In this document: positions 1 through 8,933 of the stretch, piece by piece
Position numbering within the stretch: the stretch's first letter is position 1
Layout of the letters: the number at the start of each line of letters is the position of its first letter
Assembly (NCBI GenBank): GCA_034667465.1
Contig: JAXDJV010000025.1
Coordinates: 1-64,000 of the forward strand
DNA: 64,000 nt
Direction: 5' to 3'
DNA from: JAOBAU01 sp034667465
Lineage (GTDB): Bacteria; Acidobacteriota; Thermoanaerobaculia; Gp7-AA8
The notes under the pieces: generated by a model
The model's input: the letters and a program-made list of their open reading frames with translations, nothing else
Databases searched by the model: none
What the model was told of the DNA's origin: nothing
Position numbers and translations under genes: made by a program

Positions 1-1
1 C

Positions 2-43
2 AGCGCGCAGCTCGACGACGCCATCACCGGCCTGGCGAACTAA
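2..43 (+). CDS. 3' end of an upstream gene (partial)
   Basis: One plus-strand frame at the window edge is open with strongly GC-rich third positions and ends in TAA at 41-43, giving a tail ending AITGLAN. The stop lies 9 nt before the next ATG, as in an operon. Too little remains to name a product; the call rests only on codon use and spacing. Confidence 0.4.
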   Translation, partial: SAQLDDAITGLAN

Positions 44-52
44 AATCGCCGG

Positions 53-541
53 ATGCTGATCCGCGCAGCCACGCTCGCCGATGCCGCGGCGATCTGCGCG
101 ATCTTCAACGAAGGGATCGTCGATCGCCTGGCGACGCTGGAGACGGAGCTGCGCACGCCGGCCGAACGCGAGGAGTGGCTGCGCGGGCGATCGCCACGTC
201 ATCCGGTGTTCGTCGCGGAGCTCGACGGCGAAGTGATCGCGTGGGCGAGTCTCAATCCGTTCAACGCGCGCCGCGCATACGATCACGTTGCAGATTTTTC
301 CATCTACGTCGCGCGACACAGACGCGGACATCGACTCGGCGAACGACTGCTGACGCATCTGCTCGCCGTCGCGCCGGAGCTCGGCTATCACAAGCTCGTC
401 CTCGCCGCCTTTCCCTTCAACGAAGCGGGGATGCGGTTGTATCGGCGCTGCGGCTTCCGCGAGGTCGGCGTTTACAAAGAACAGGGACAGCTCGATGGAA
501 TGTGGGTCGACGTGGTGGTGATGGAGAAACTGCTGACCTGA
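53..541 (+). CDS. GNAT N-acetyltransferase, phosphinothricin acetyltransferase-like
   Basis: A 162-residue single-domain acetyltransferase that would move an acetyl group from acetyl-CoA to a small amine. It opens with the typical strand IRAATLADAAAICAIFNEGI, and has the YVARHRRGHRLGERLL segment (about residues 87-102) matching the R/Q-x-x-G-x-G/A pyrophosphate-binding loop. The C-terminal NEAGMRLYRRCGFREVG block (about 124-140) is characteristic of the Pat/Bar subfamily. Length is normal for that family (160-180). Members acetylate phosphinothricin, methionine sulfoximine or similar amino acids; the actual substrate cannot be read from sequence. No signal peptide, so cytoplasmic. It follows a gene end by 9 nt, suggesting co-transcription with an upstream gene outside the window, and is followed by a hairpin region. 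Confidence 0.85.
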   Translation: MLIRAATLADAAAICAIFNEGIVDRLATLETELRTPAEREEWLRGRSPRHPVFVAELDGEVIAWASLNPFNARRAYDHVADFSIYVARHRRGHRLGERLLTHLLAVAPELGYHKLVLAAFPFNEAGMRLYRRCGFREVGVYKEQGQLDGMWVDVVVMEKLLT

Positions 542-545
542 CAAT

Positions 546-621
546 CCCTCTCCCGCCGGGAGAGGGTGGCCGAAGGCCGGGTGAGGGGCGTGACGGATTC
601 GCAAGGCCGCTTCGCGGCTTG
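546..621. terminator. Compound hairpin/REP-like region between convergent genes
   Basis: Positions 546-566 form a perfect 9-bp stem with a 3-nt loop (CCCTCTCCC, GCC, GGGAGAGGG). It is followed by a GGCC-GAA-GGCC hairpin (568-578) and a third stem around 602-621 (CAAG..CCGC/GCGGCTTG). It lies between the GNAT gene and the 3' end of the minus-strand gene, so it can act as a bidirectional terminator. The first block resembles a dispersed repeat common in high-GC genomes. There is no U-tract. Confidence 0.6.
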
Positions 622-632
622 TCATTGCCGGT

Positions 633-3600
633 TTAATCGAACGTCACCGTCGTCGTTTCTCCCGTGCGCACGACCGCCGTTTTTCGCGCGATCACTTTTT
701 CATCGGCACCGAGCAGTTCCACGACGTATTCGCCGGGCATGAGATTGTCGAAGCGGTTCATCACCGACATGACACTCGTCGTACCGGAGGTAATGCGCAC
801 CATTCCCGGCGTGTGCGTTGTGACGATCATTCGTCCGGCGGGAGTCATCGCCACGCGCGGCTCCGCTCCCGGAACATCGATGTTCGCAGTCGCGTCCGCG
901 TATCCGGTTGCGGACGCGTGCAGGGTGTAGCTGCCGGGCGCAACCCACGCACGGCCGGCGCCGTCCTCGAGTCGCGACTGTCCGCTGAAGACGGACGCGT
1001 TCGCGGCATTCAACAGCCGGAAGCGCGCGACCACCGGCCGTCCGGTGACGGCATCGACGATGTGAATCGTCGTCGCCGCTCCCGGCGCGAGTTGCACTTC
1101 CACGTCGACCGGCGAATCGCCGACCGTCACCTGCTTTCCCCCGCGCGTGTAACCGTCGTGCTGCACGTTCAATGTGTACGACCCGGCGGCGACATACGCG
1201 AGCGCGAAGCGTCCGTCGGAATCGCTCGTCGCCATCTGGTCCGCGTACGTCGGATCATGACCGGTGTCGATTGCGACATGCGCGTCGGCAAGCGGCGCCA
1301 TCGTTCGCGCATCGAGGACGCGGCCGCGCAGCGTCGTCGCTTTCACGTCGAAGTCCTGCGTCCCGGGACCGGAGATCGTCCGCTTCTCGCTGAGCATCGA
1401 GCCGCCGTAGCCTTCCGCGATCGAGATCTCATACTCGCCCGCCGCGACGCCGCGAACTTCATACGCGCCATCGCCGCCGGTGCGCGTGCCGGCCGGTGAT
1501 GCTCCTTCTTTCCGCGGATCGAAGCGGACGAAGACCGCAGGCAGCGGACGACCCTGTACCGTGACGCGGCCGCGAATCGTGAAGCCTTCCACGAACGTCA
1601 GCTCGACGTCGGGCGCAACGCCGTTCACGATTTCGATCCGCTTGTCGACGCTTCGAGTTTCGTTCGAGGCCGAGACCACGACCATCCCATCCGAGAGTCC
1701 GCTCAGGGTGAAGTTCCCTCCGGCGCCGACGGTCGACGACGACGAGTTCATCGAGTTCGCCGCATGCGCGTACACGTTGACGAACCGCAGCTGATCGGCA
1801 GTCAGTCCGCTCACGTGTCCGTTGATCGTCGCGCCGCGCCGCATCGTCAGCGTCACGTTGTCGTTCACGCCCGGATCGACGTCGGCGTACGCCGGCGCGA
1901 ACCCTTCTTTGCGCGCGCCGATGCGCATCTTTCCTTCGCCGAGGCCTTCGAGATGGAATGCGCCGGCGGCGTCGCTGCGCCCCGCCTGGAAGATCATCGA
2001 CCCTTCGGTTGCCAGCTCCGCATCGGCGACCGGTTCACCGCGCTCGGTGACGACGCGACCGCTGATCGCGCGGCCGCGATCGAGTTGTATGTCGAGGCGC
2101 GTCTCTTTGCCGCCGACCGCGTCGATGCTCTTCTCGTCGCGTTTGAATCCCTCTTTGATAAACGCGACCGTCCGTTCGCCCGGCGGCACGCTGCCGAGCT
2201 CGTAGAGACCATTCGCGTCGCTGATGACGTGGTCGGTCACGCGGTTCATCTGGACGTTGGATTCTTTAATGTACGCGGTCGCGCCGCTGATCGGCTGGCC
2301 GTCCGGCGACGTGATCTTTCCCTTCACACGCGCGCCCCGCTCCATTTTCAACTCAACACCCGAAGTAGTCTTCGACTCCTCGACTTCGATGCCGTTCGCC
2401 ATCGCACGCGCGTGTCCGATCGCGACCACCTGCAGCTCGACGTTGCCGGGCGTGACGTTCTCGATGACGAAGGCGCCGTCGTCAGCCTGAAACGGAATCG
2501 GCGTGCGCATCATCTGCTGGTTGTGCCCCACGTAGATGTTGAAGTCGGTGATCGGCTCACGCGACGCGGCATCGACGACACGACCGGAAATCCGTCCGCC
2601 GCGACGCACGGTAAGCTCGACGCCGGTGGCGGGCGGCGTGACCTCTTTCGCGTCGCCGGGGATGCGCGCGTCGGGCATTTGCGCATCGAGCGTCAGCGGT
2701 TGCGCGGGCGCGTTGTGCATCGAGAACGTGCCGTCCGGATTGACGCGCATCGGCATGAAGTTGCCGCCGCGCACCAGCACCATGGAGCCGGCCGCCGGCG
2801 TGCCGTCGCTGAAAACCGCATGGCCGGAAATCTCCAGGCCGCGCGCGACCGTGATCGTCATCGGCGACGAGCGTTCGTCGATCGCCGTCGCACTGAGGCG
2901 CTTCGAAGCGATCGACGTTCCGTCGACATAGATGTCGTAAGTTCCCGGCGCGATGCGCGCGTCAATCGCACCATCGCTGCCGCTGACGCACTCTTTGACG
3001 CCACACGCTTTCAGCTGGCGGCGTGTCCAGACGTTCGCACCTGGTTCGGTGAAACGGAGCTGCGCGTCGGCGACCGGCTTCTGATCGCCGTCAACGACTT
3101 TGATCGCCAGGCGAACGCCGCGGCGCATCGTCACGACGACGTTGCGCGATTCGCCGGAGACGGCGACGACCTGCAGCAACTCGGTCGCGTAACCGTCGCG
3201 CGTCGCCTGGAGATCGAGCGATGGATCGGCTGCGACGCGCAGGACGAACGTGCCATCGGCTGCCGAGACCTTCGACGTCGCGCTGGCGTTGAGCGTAGTT
3301 ACCGTGACGCCGCCGAGCGGCTTCTTCGCTTCATCGATCACCCGTCCGCGAATGATCGCCAGCGGCGAGGCGGCGAGATCGGCGGCGTCATCCTCGCCGA
3401 CGCCGAGGTTTTCCATCATGTTGTTCGCGTCGAGAGAGTAGAGAGGATGTTCGGCGTGAATGTCGTAACGGCCGGGCGCCATGCCGCGGAATGCGAACTC
3501 CCCCTTCGCGTTGCTGATGATCATTTCTTCGATGGCGCGATCGGTGAGCACCGCCAGGCGAATGCGAAACCCGGCGACAGGCGCATGCGTTTTCGTATCG

Positions 3601-4427
3601 CGAACGACACCAGTCACGGAGCCGGGCTTGCGCAGATGAACGTCGTACGACTTCGCGCCGCTCTTCGCGACGATCGCTCCGCCGAGCGGCGAGGCGATGC
3701 GAATCGACTTCCAGCGCGCCGGTGCGTGGGCGATGATGAACGCACCATCGGCGTCGGTCGCGCCGAACGTCCACGCGCCGGCGATGATCGTGGCGCGGGC
3801 AGCCGCGGTGCGTCCGTTCGGCGCGATAACGCGGCCGCGAATCTCGGCGCCGCGTTCCAGCGTGACGTCGAGCGAGCGTTCCGTTCCGACGACCTTCTCG
3901 AACGGCGCGAAGTCGCGATGCAGCACGACGATTCGCGGATTCGACGCGCTCCGCGGCAGCGACCAGCTGCCGTCTTCGCCGCTGCGAACCGCGAACGCGC
4001 CGTCGCCGGCGATGACGATCGCATCGGCGACCGGCTTACCCGCCGCGGTGATTCGTCCGCCGATCGGCTTCGCTTCGGCGAGCATCAGCGTCCCGGCGTC
4101 GTCGGTCGCCGCAGCATCGAACGCGACGAACTCGTGTCCCGCCGCCGACACCACGACCTCGGCGACCGCGCGCTCCGGCACCACGACACGAAACGTTCCG
4201 TCGGCGGCCGTCGTCGCGCTGGCGAGCGGCTCGCGCTGCAGCGTGCCGGCGGCGAGACGCGTCAGCAGCTCGGGACGCGTTTCCTGCGCGAAGAGCCGGA
4301 TCGTCGCACCGGCGAGCGGCGCGCCGTTCTGATCGACGACCGTGCCGGTGATCGCCGCGTTCGAAACCGCGGCGCAGAGAAACACAGCGATAAAGAAGGC
4401 CAGGCGGATCGAGTGCATTACGTTCAT
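633..4427 (-). CDS. Large secreted protein of tandem carboxypeptidase-regulatory-like domains
   Basis: About 1264 residues from an ATG at 4427, beginning MNVMHSIRLAFFIAVFLC with a clear signal peptide cut near SNA/AITG. The mature chain is a run of more than ten beta-sandwich repeats of roughly 80-90 residues with the signature G-x-V-x-D...G-x-P-(L/V)-A-x-A...DG-x-F, i.e. CarboxypepD_reg (PF13620)/CNA-B-like domains. No catalytic domain or C-terminal membrane anchor is visible, so a structural or adhesive envelope role is likely; the function is unknown. The frame stays open to 4520, but the start at 4427 is preferred because the signal peptide begins there and its ATG overlaps the stop of the upstream oxidoreductase (ATGA), showing translational coupling. 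Confidence 0.8.
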   Translation of the reverse strand: MNVMHSIRLAFFIAVFLCAAVSNAAITGTVVDQNGAPLAGATIRLFAQETRPELLTRLAAGTLQREPLASATTAADGTFRVVVPERAVAEVVVSAAGHEFVAFDAAATDDAGTLMLAEAKPIGGRITAAGKPVADAIVIAGDGAFAVRSGEDGSWSLPRSASNPRIVVLHRDFAPFEKVVGTERSLDVTLERGAEIRGRVIAPNGRTAAARATIIAGAWTFGATDADGAFIIAHAPARWKSIRIASPLGGAIVAKSGAKSYDVHLRKPGSVTGVVRDTKTHAPVAGFRIRLAVLTDRAIEEMIISNAKGEFAFRGMAPGRYDIHAEHPLYSLDANNMMENLGVGEDDAADLAASPLAIIRGRVIDEAKKPLGGVTVTTLNASATSKVSAADGTFVLRVAADPSLDLQATRDGYATELLQVVAVSGESRNVVVTMRRGVRLAIKVVDGDQKPVADAQLRFTEPGANVWTRRQLKACGVKECVSGSDGAIDARIAPGTYDIYVDGTSIASKRLSATAIDERSSPMTITVARGLEISGHAVFSDGTPAAGSMVLVRGGNFMPMRVNPDGTFSMHNAPAQPLTLDAQMPDARIPGDAKEVTPPATGVELTVRRGGRISGRVVDAASREPITDFNIYVGHNQQMMRTPIPFQADDGAFVIENVTPGNVELQVVAIGHARAMANGIEVEESKTTSGVELKMERGARVKGKITSPDGQPISGATAYIKESNVQMNRVTDHVISDANGLYELGSVPPGERTVAFIKEGFKRDEKSIDAVGGKETRLDIQLDRGRAISGRVVTERGEPVADAELATEGSMIFQAGRSDAAGAFHLEGLGEGKMRIGARKEGFAPAYADVDPGVNDNVTLTMRRGATINGHVSGLTADQLRFVNVYAHAANSMNSSSSTVGAGGNFTLSGLSDGMVVVSASNETRSVDKRIEIVNGVAPDVELTFVEGFTIRGRVTVQGRPLPAVFVRFDPRKEGASPAGTRTGGDGAYEVRGVAAGEYEISIAEGYGGSMLSEKRTISGPGTQDFDVKATTLRGRVLDARTMAPLADAHVAIDTGHDPTYADQMATSDSDGRFALAYVAAGSYTLNVQHDGYTRGGKQVTVGDSPVDVEVQLAPGAATTIHIVDAVTGRPVVARFRLLNAANASVFSGQSRLEDGAGRAWVAPGSYTLHASATGYADATANIDVPGAEPRVAMTPAGRMIVTTHTPGMVRITSGTTSVMSVMNRFDNLMPGEYVVELLGADEKVIARKTAVVRTGETTTVTFD

Positions 4428-5277
4428 GGTGTCCCAGGCGCGGGTGCGAAAGCCAGTTCCGCAGTGAAATCCATCGAGCGGCGAACGGCGTCCCACGGCA
4501 TCTCTTCGAAGTTGAACCATCCGATGATGCGACGGACGCCCAGCGCCGAAAGTTCTTCGAGTTGCGCTTTGCGGTTTCCGGCGAGCCGCAAATTCCGGCG
4601 TCGAGCGAGTCTTCCGGCATTAGCGCGCGCGCCGCGGCGTCAGTCGGCGAAACGCAGATCCGTCGCAGCACGTACGCGGCGGCGACGTCGCCCCCATCTT
4701 CGCGAAACGCGTCGAGAATCTCCGCGAGTGCGGCGAGCGGTTTCAGTCCGAGCAGGATCGGCGTTCCTTCGCGCGCGGCATGGCGCGCAGCGGCGGCCGA
4801 CGAGACCGCGCGATAAAACGGCGGAACCGCGAGCGGCAGCGGCTCGATCTCGCCACTCGCCAGCACGCGGTGGACGATCGACAGCCCATCCTCGAATCGC
4901 GCGTGACGTTCCGCGAGCGGCACTCCGTAACCGGCGAACTCACGCTCGCTGAATCCCGGACCGACTCCCACCACCACCCGCCCGCCGCTCAAATGCGTGA
5001 GCCACGCAATCTCCTCGGCGAGCCGCAGCGGGTGATGCAGCGGCACGACCGCTACGCCGTAACCGATGCGGATCCGCGTCGTGCGCGCGGCGATCGCCGC
5101 CGCAAAAACCGACGGCGCGGAGACGAGACCGAACCCGGAGAGATGATGCTCGGCGAGCCAGACGCTCTCGAATCCGTTGCGCTCCGCGAAGTCGATTTCC
5201 CACAACGACTCTTCGATCACCGCGGCGGCGGTGCGATCGGCGGTGCGCGGCAGCAGCTGGAAGATGCCAATATCCAT
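4424..5277 (-). pseudogene. LLM-class flavin-dependent oxidoreductase, single-base frameshift
   Basis: The N-terminal part (MDIGIFQLLPRTADRTAAA, then ESVWLAEHH and GGRVVVGVGPGF) is a bacterial luciferase-like (LLM, F420/FMN-dependent) TIM-barrel monooxygenase. After GSPETAK, near 4568-4575, the family-like tail (LEELSALGVRRIIGWFNFEE, then MPWDAVRR and TAELAFAPAPGTP) continues only in another frame. One base appears to be missing in the GGAAACCGCAAAGCG stretch. Read across the shift, the protein is 284 residues and ends in a TGA at 4424-4426 that overlaps the ATG of the next gene. That neat overlap argues the gene was recently intact, or that the shift is an assembly error. Without correction the frame runs on through the downstream gene to about 4036. 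The substrate is unknown. Confidence 0.75.
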
Positions 5278-5278
5278 A

Positions 5279-5292
5279 GGTACATTTGTACC
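5279..5292. promoter_or_regulatory. Perfect palindrome just upstream of the LLM oxidoreductase start
   Basis: GGTACA-TT-TGTACC, a 6-2-6 inverted repeat, ends 2 nt from the minus-strand ATG at 5277. It lies in the 57-bp divergent gap before the plus-strand gene at 5335, a good position for a repressor operator. No regulator is identified; one site only. Confidence 0.4.
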
Positions 5293-5334
5293 ATGATGTC
5301 ATCCTGACGGAGGCTCTGCGTTAAACTTCCGTCC

Positions 5335-6417
5335 GTGCAACTCATCCTTCAGGGCAGCGTCAAACAGTTTCCGCTCCCGCAACTGCTGTCGTTCTTCGCG
5401 CAGCATGGACACACCGGCACGCTCGACGTCGAGGCGAAACCGAAACGCGCGCGCATCTTTCTGCGCGACGGCCGCGTGATCGGCGCCGAGGCGGCGGGGG
5501 AGCTCGGGGTTGAAGCGATCGTCATCGATGCCTGCATGTGGCAGAACGGCACCTTCACGATGCTCGACGAAGTCGTCGTGCCGGAAGGCGCCGGCCCGCA
5601 CGACATCGATCTGACGGCACTGCTCGATGAAGTCTCACGCCGCGTGTTGATCGGCCGGAAGTATCCCGACAACACCCTCTTCCGCGTCGTCGAGGATTCG
5701 CCGCAGGATCAGCTCAGCCTCACGCCGGACGAGCTGCGGCTGCTCATCCGCATCGGCTTCGGCCGCACGTTCGGCGAGCTCCTTCCCGGCCGCGACCGCG
5801 TGCAGCTCGCGCAGGCGTTGATGCAGCTCGAAGACAGCGGCCTCGTCATGCGCGTCGATGCCTCGGATGAAGTGACAGCACCGCAGCCGGTGATGGAACC
5901 GCCGCCTGCATTGAACGCGACACGACTCTCGCGGAAGACAGAAGCGAAACCGGCGCCCGCGCCGGAACCGAAGCCTGAACCCAAACCGGAGCCCAAACCG
6001 GAACCGAAAGCCGCGCCTCCTCCTCCGCCGGAACCGCCGCCACCGCCGCCGGCCGAACCGGAGCGCAAGCGCACCGCCGGCAATCAGCTCATCGCATCGA
6101 TCACCACCGATCGCGGCGCCGCATTCGCGCTCGTCGAAGATGAGCAGTCTATCGGCCGCGATTCCTCGAACGCCATCGCCGTTCCCGACGGCAGCATCTC
6201 CGTTCGCCACGCGCGCATCACCCGCACGCCGGCCGGCTTCTACATCGAAGACATCGGCAGCCGCAACGGCACGTTCGTCAACAGCGAGAAGGTGACGGAG
6301 AAGCGACTGCTGGCCGACAACGACCTGATTCGCCTCGGCAAGGTGATCTTCACCTTCAACGTCGCGGCCGAGCTGCGCCAGAGCGACACCACCTCCGGTG
6401 GTACGTCACGTCCGTAG
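5335..6417 (+). CDS. DUF4388 (PATAN)-FHA domain protein
   Basis: A 360-residue protein from a GTG start. The N-terminus (LQGSVKQFPLPQLLSFFAQH, GTLDVE..RARIFLRDGRVIGAEA) is a DUF4388/PATAN domain, about residues 1-110, found in Acidobacteria, myxobacteria and Deinococcus regulatory proteins. It is followed by a helical region and a Pro/Lys/Glu linker (KPEPKPEPK, about 200-245). The C-terminal FHA domain (about 255-350) has the phosphothreonine-binding set IGRDSSN, SVRHARI and SRNGTFVN. It is cytoplasmic with no signal or TM segment. The next gene starts 26 nt downstream on the same strand, and another FHA protein lies four genes on, so it probably belongs to the electron-transfer locus as a phosphopeptide adaptor. 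That role is inferred. Confidence 0.8.
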   Translation: MQLILQGSVKQFPLPQLLSFFAQHGHTGTLDVEAKPKRARIFLRDGRVIGAEAAGELGVEAIVIDACMWQNGTFTMLDEVVVPEGAGPHDIDLTALLDEVSRRVLIGRKYPDNTLFRVVEDSPQDQLSLTPDELRLLIRIGFGRTFGELLPGRDRVQLAQALMQLEDSGLVMRVDASDEVTAPQPVMEPPPALNATRLSRKTEAKPAPAPEPKPEPKPEPKPEPKAAPPPPPEPPPPPPAEPERKRTAGNQLIASITTDRGAAFALVEDEQSIGRDSSNAIAVPDGSISVRHARITRTPAGFYIEDIGSRNGTFVNSEKVTEKRLLADNDLIRLGKVIFTFNVAAELRQSDTTSGGTSRP

Positions 6418-6443
6418 CAGCGTAGACTCTTCTTCACCTTTTT

Positions 6444-8822
6444 ATGGAAACCTTCGACGTTGTAGTCGTGGGCTCGGGTCCGGCCGGACTCGCCGCCGCG
6501 TCACACGCGCAACAGAACGGCATGAAGTACGTGCTGCTCGAACGCACCGACCATCTCTCCGACACGATCTACAACTATCAGGCGCGCAAGTTCGTCATGG
6601 CGGAGCCGGTGCTGATTCCGGCGCGCGGCGATCTGCCGTTCGAAGCCGGCTCGCGCGAACAGATCCTCGACGCGTGGGGAAAACACAGCGGCGAGAAATC
6701 GCTGAACGTCCGCTTCAACGCCGAAGTGAAAAGCGTGACGAAGGACGACAGCGGATTCCGATTGAAGACCGCCGCCGGCGATGAGTTCGCGGCGAAGAAC
6801 GTCATCCTCGCGATGGGGACGCAGGGCAACCCTCGCAAGCTTGGCGCGCCGGGCGACGATCTGCCGCACGTGCTCTATCGGCTCGCCGACGCGAAGGAGT
6901 ATCAGGACCAGGATTTTCTCGTCGTCGGCGCCGGCGACTCCGCGCTGGAGATCGCCATCGCGCTGTCGGAAGAGAATCGCGTCGGACTGATCGTGCGCGG
7001 ACCGGAGATCACACGCGCCAACGAGATCCTGACGAAAGAAATCCTCTCGCGCCAGGCGACCGGACAGATGACGGTCTACTTCAACACCAACGTCAAACAC
7101 GTCTATCCGGGATACGCCGACATCGCCGTGCGCGGCGAGATCATGCGCGTCCCGGCGGAGCTGATCTTCCTCAAGCTCGGCGCCGATGCGCCGCGCAAGT
7201 TCTTCGAATCGATCGGCATCAAATACGGCGGCGACGGCAAAGACGCGCGGCCGATGCTCAGTCCCGTTCACGAATCGGCGGTGCCGGGACTGTTCCTCAT
7301 CGGCGCCGCCAGCGGCCGCGATCTCATCAAGCTCGGGATGAATCAGGGCTACGAGGTGATCGAGCATCTGATGGGACGCGAAGTCGAACCGGCCGACGAA
7401 GCGGTGCTGAAAGAACGGCTGCCGTTCTGGGAAGGCACCGTCCGCGAGCGCATTCAATCGCTGCGCAAACGCGTGCCGCTGCTCGCCGCTGCCGACGAAC
7501 AGCAGCTCCGCGAAACGTTCCTTGCGGCGCGCGTCCGTGAATACAGAGACGGCGAGACGATCATCCGCCAGAACGACTACACGAACGACTTCCTGATCAT
7601 CGCGTCAGGACGCGTCGAGCTGTGGAAGCGTCCCGAGCAATCAGCGACCGACGTGCGCATCACCGAGCTCACCGCCGGCAACTTCTTCGGCGAGATGAGT
7701 CTGATCTCCGGCCGCCGCCGCACCGCCACCGCGAAAGCGGTCGGCGTCACGCGGATGATCGAGATTCCGCGCAAGGCCATCCTGAAACTGCTCGCGTCAG
7801 CGCCGGCCGCGAAAGCGCTCGTCGATCAGGCGTTCCTGCTGCGTGCGTTCGGCGGCTACCTCTTCCCCGGCATTCAGGAAGCGCAGCTCGGTGAGCTCGT
7901 CGACAAAGCAACGGTCGAGACGCTTGCGAAAGACGCGATCGTTTTCAGGGAAGGCGATCCGGCCGATGCGTTCTATCTGATCCGAAACGGCATGGTGAAG
8001 ATCGCCAAGAAGTCGGGCGACAAAGACGTCGTGCTGTCGTACCTCGTCGCCGGAAACTTCTTCGGCGAGGCGGCGCTCTTCTCCGACTCAGCGCGCACCG
8101 CCACCGTCTCCGCGATCTTTCCATCCGACATCATCAAGCTCTCGAAGTACGACTTCGATCGCTTTCTCGCGCAGCGTCCGGAACTGAAAGAAGCGCCGCG
8201 GCGCAAGCTGGAAGAGCGTCGCATCGCCGGACTGATCGCCGAAGCGACTCCCGGCTCCGGCAACATCCTCGGCGATCTGATTCGCGAAGAGGTGGTGATG
8301 GGAACGCAGACGCTCGTCATCGATGAGCATCGCTGCATTCGCTGCAACAACTGCATCAGCGCGTGCGAAGGCGTTCACGAAGACGGACAGGCGCGACTGT
8401 CGCTGACCGGCATCAACTTCTACAACCTCCTCGCACCGAACTCCTGCTGGCAGTGCGAGAACCCGCTCTGCATGCTCGACTGTCCGCCGGACGCGATCGT
8501 TCGCGATCCGCGCGGCGAGGTCTACATCAAGAGCAACTGCATCGGCTGCGGCAACTGCGAGCGCAACTGTCCCTACGGCAACATCTTCATGGTTCACGAA
8601 GAGCCGAAGAAATCGATTTTCAACTGGGTCGCGTCGCTGTTCAAAAAGGAACACGCGGCGGAAGTCGAGCGGACCAAAGCTGTGAAGTGTGATCTCTGCC
8701 GCGAGATCAAAGGCGGACCGGCATGCGTCCGCAGCTGCCCGACCGGCGCGGCGATTCGTCTGACGCCGGAAGAGTACCGATCGACGCTCGAAGAGCTGGT
8801 GATCACGCGGGGCGAGCAGTGA
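6444..8822 (+). CDS. Flavoprotein - two cNMP-binding domains - four-cluster ferredoxin fusion
   Basis: A 792-residue soluble fusion. Residues 1-315 are a thioredoxin-reductase-like pyridine-nucleotide oxidoreductase: FAD motif GSGPAG (10-15), NAD(P) motif VVGAGDSA (160-167) and the second FAD motif FLIGAASG (284-291). The redox-active CxxC of thioredoxin reductases is absent, as in YpdA-like proteins. Two CRP-type cyclic-nucleotide-binding domains follow (about 346-455 and 468-580), each with a phosphate-binding cassette, GNFFGE..RRTATA (412-430) and GNFFGE..ARTATV (537-555). The C-terminus holds four 4Fe-4S sites: C631/634/637/641, C668/671/676/680, C699/702/705/709 and C749/752/761/765, as in HybA/NrfC/DmsB-type electron carriers. 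It likely takes electrons from NAD(P)H through FAD to the Fe-S chain and on to the cytochrome b encoded next, gated by cyclic nucleotide. That pathway is inferred. Confidence 0.85.
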   Translation: METFDVVVVGSGPAGLAAASHAQQNGMKYVLLERTDHLSDTIYNYQARKFVMAEPVLIPARGDLPFEAGSREQILDAWGKHSGEKSLNVRFNAEVKSVTKDDSGFRLKTAAGDEFAAKNVILAMGTQGNPRKLGAPGDDLPHVLYRLADAKEYQDQDFLVVGAGDSALEIAIALSEENRVGLIVRGPEITRANEILTKEILSRQATGQMTVYFNTNVKHVYPGYADIAVRGEIMRVPAELIFLKLGADAPRKFFESIGIKYGGDGKDARPMLSPVHESAVPGLFLIGAASGRDLIKLGMNQGYEVIEHLMGREVEPADEAVLKERLPFWEGTVRERIQSLRKRVPLLAAADEQQLRETFLAARVREYRDGETIIRQNDYTNDFLIIASGRVELWKRPEQSATDVRITELTAGNFFGEMSLISGRRRTATAKAVGVTRMIEIPRKAILKLLASAPAAKALVDQAFLLRAFGGYLFPGIQEAQLGELVDKATVETLAKDAIVFREGDPADAFYLIRNGMVKIAKKSGDKDVVLSYLVAGNFFGEAALFSDSARTATVSAIFPSDIIKLSKYDFDRFLAQRPELKEAPRRKLEERRIAGLIAEATPGSGNILGDLIREEVVMGTQTLVIDEHRCIRCNNCISACEGVHEDGQARLSLTGINFYNLLAPNSCWQCENPLCMLDCPPDAIVRDPRGEVYIKSNCIGCGNCERNCPYGNIFMVHEEPKKSIFNWVASLFKKEHAAEVERTKAVKCDLCREIKGGPACVRSCPTGAAIRLTPEEYRSTLEELVITRGEQ

Positions 8823-8825
8823 AGA

Positions 8826-8919
8826 GTCATCCCGAGCGTAGCGAGGGATCCGGGTGGGCGCGGCGCGCAACAGTTAACCGCGCCGCCCACCCGGATCCTT
8901 CGCTCACGCTCAGGATGAC
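8826..8919. repeat. Dispersed inverted repeat (GTCATCCCGAGCG family)
   Basis: The left arm begins GTCATCCCGAGCGTAGCGAG and the right arm ends TCACGCTCAGGATGAC, with complementary CCGGGTGGGCG/CGCCCACCCGG blocks. It makes a long imperfect hairpin between two operon genes. Related copies lie at 19530-19622, 32428-32505 and, as fragments, 45125-45145 and 63666-63678. Confidence 0.85.
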
Positions 8920-8933
8920 GGCGGGGGCGTTTG

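Noticed and set aside
4428..4520. N-terminal extension of the large repeat protein
   Set aside because: The extra codons read the oxidoreductase tail in the wrong frame; the signal peptide and ATGA overlap fix the start at 4427.
1764..4952. 1062-codon open frame antisense to the large repeat protein
   Set aside because: Arg/Asp-rich composition and alignment opposite a well-supported secreted protein show it is a codon-bias shadow. No start signal or domain.
8823..8933. Small gene in the gap before the cytochrome b gene
   Set aside because: The short open frames only translate the dispersed repeat.
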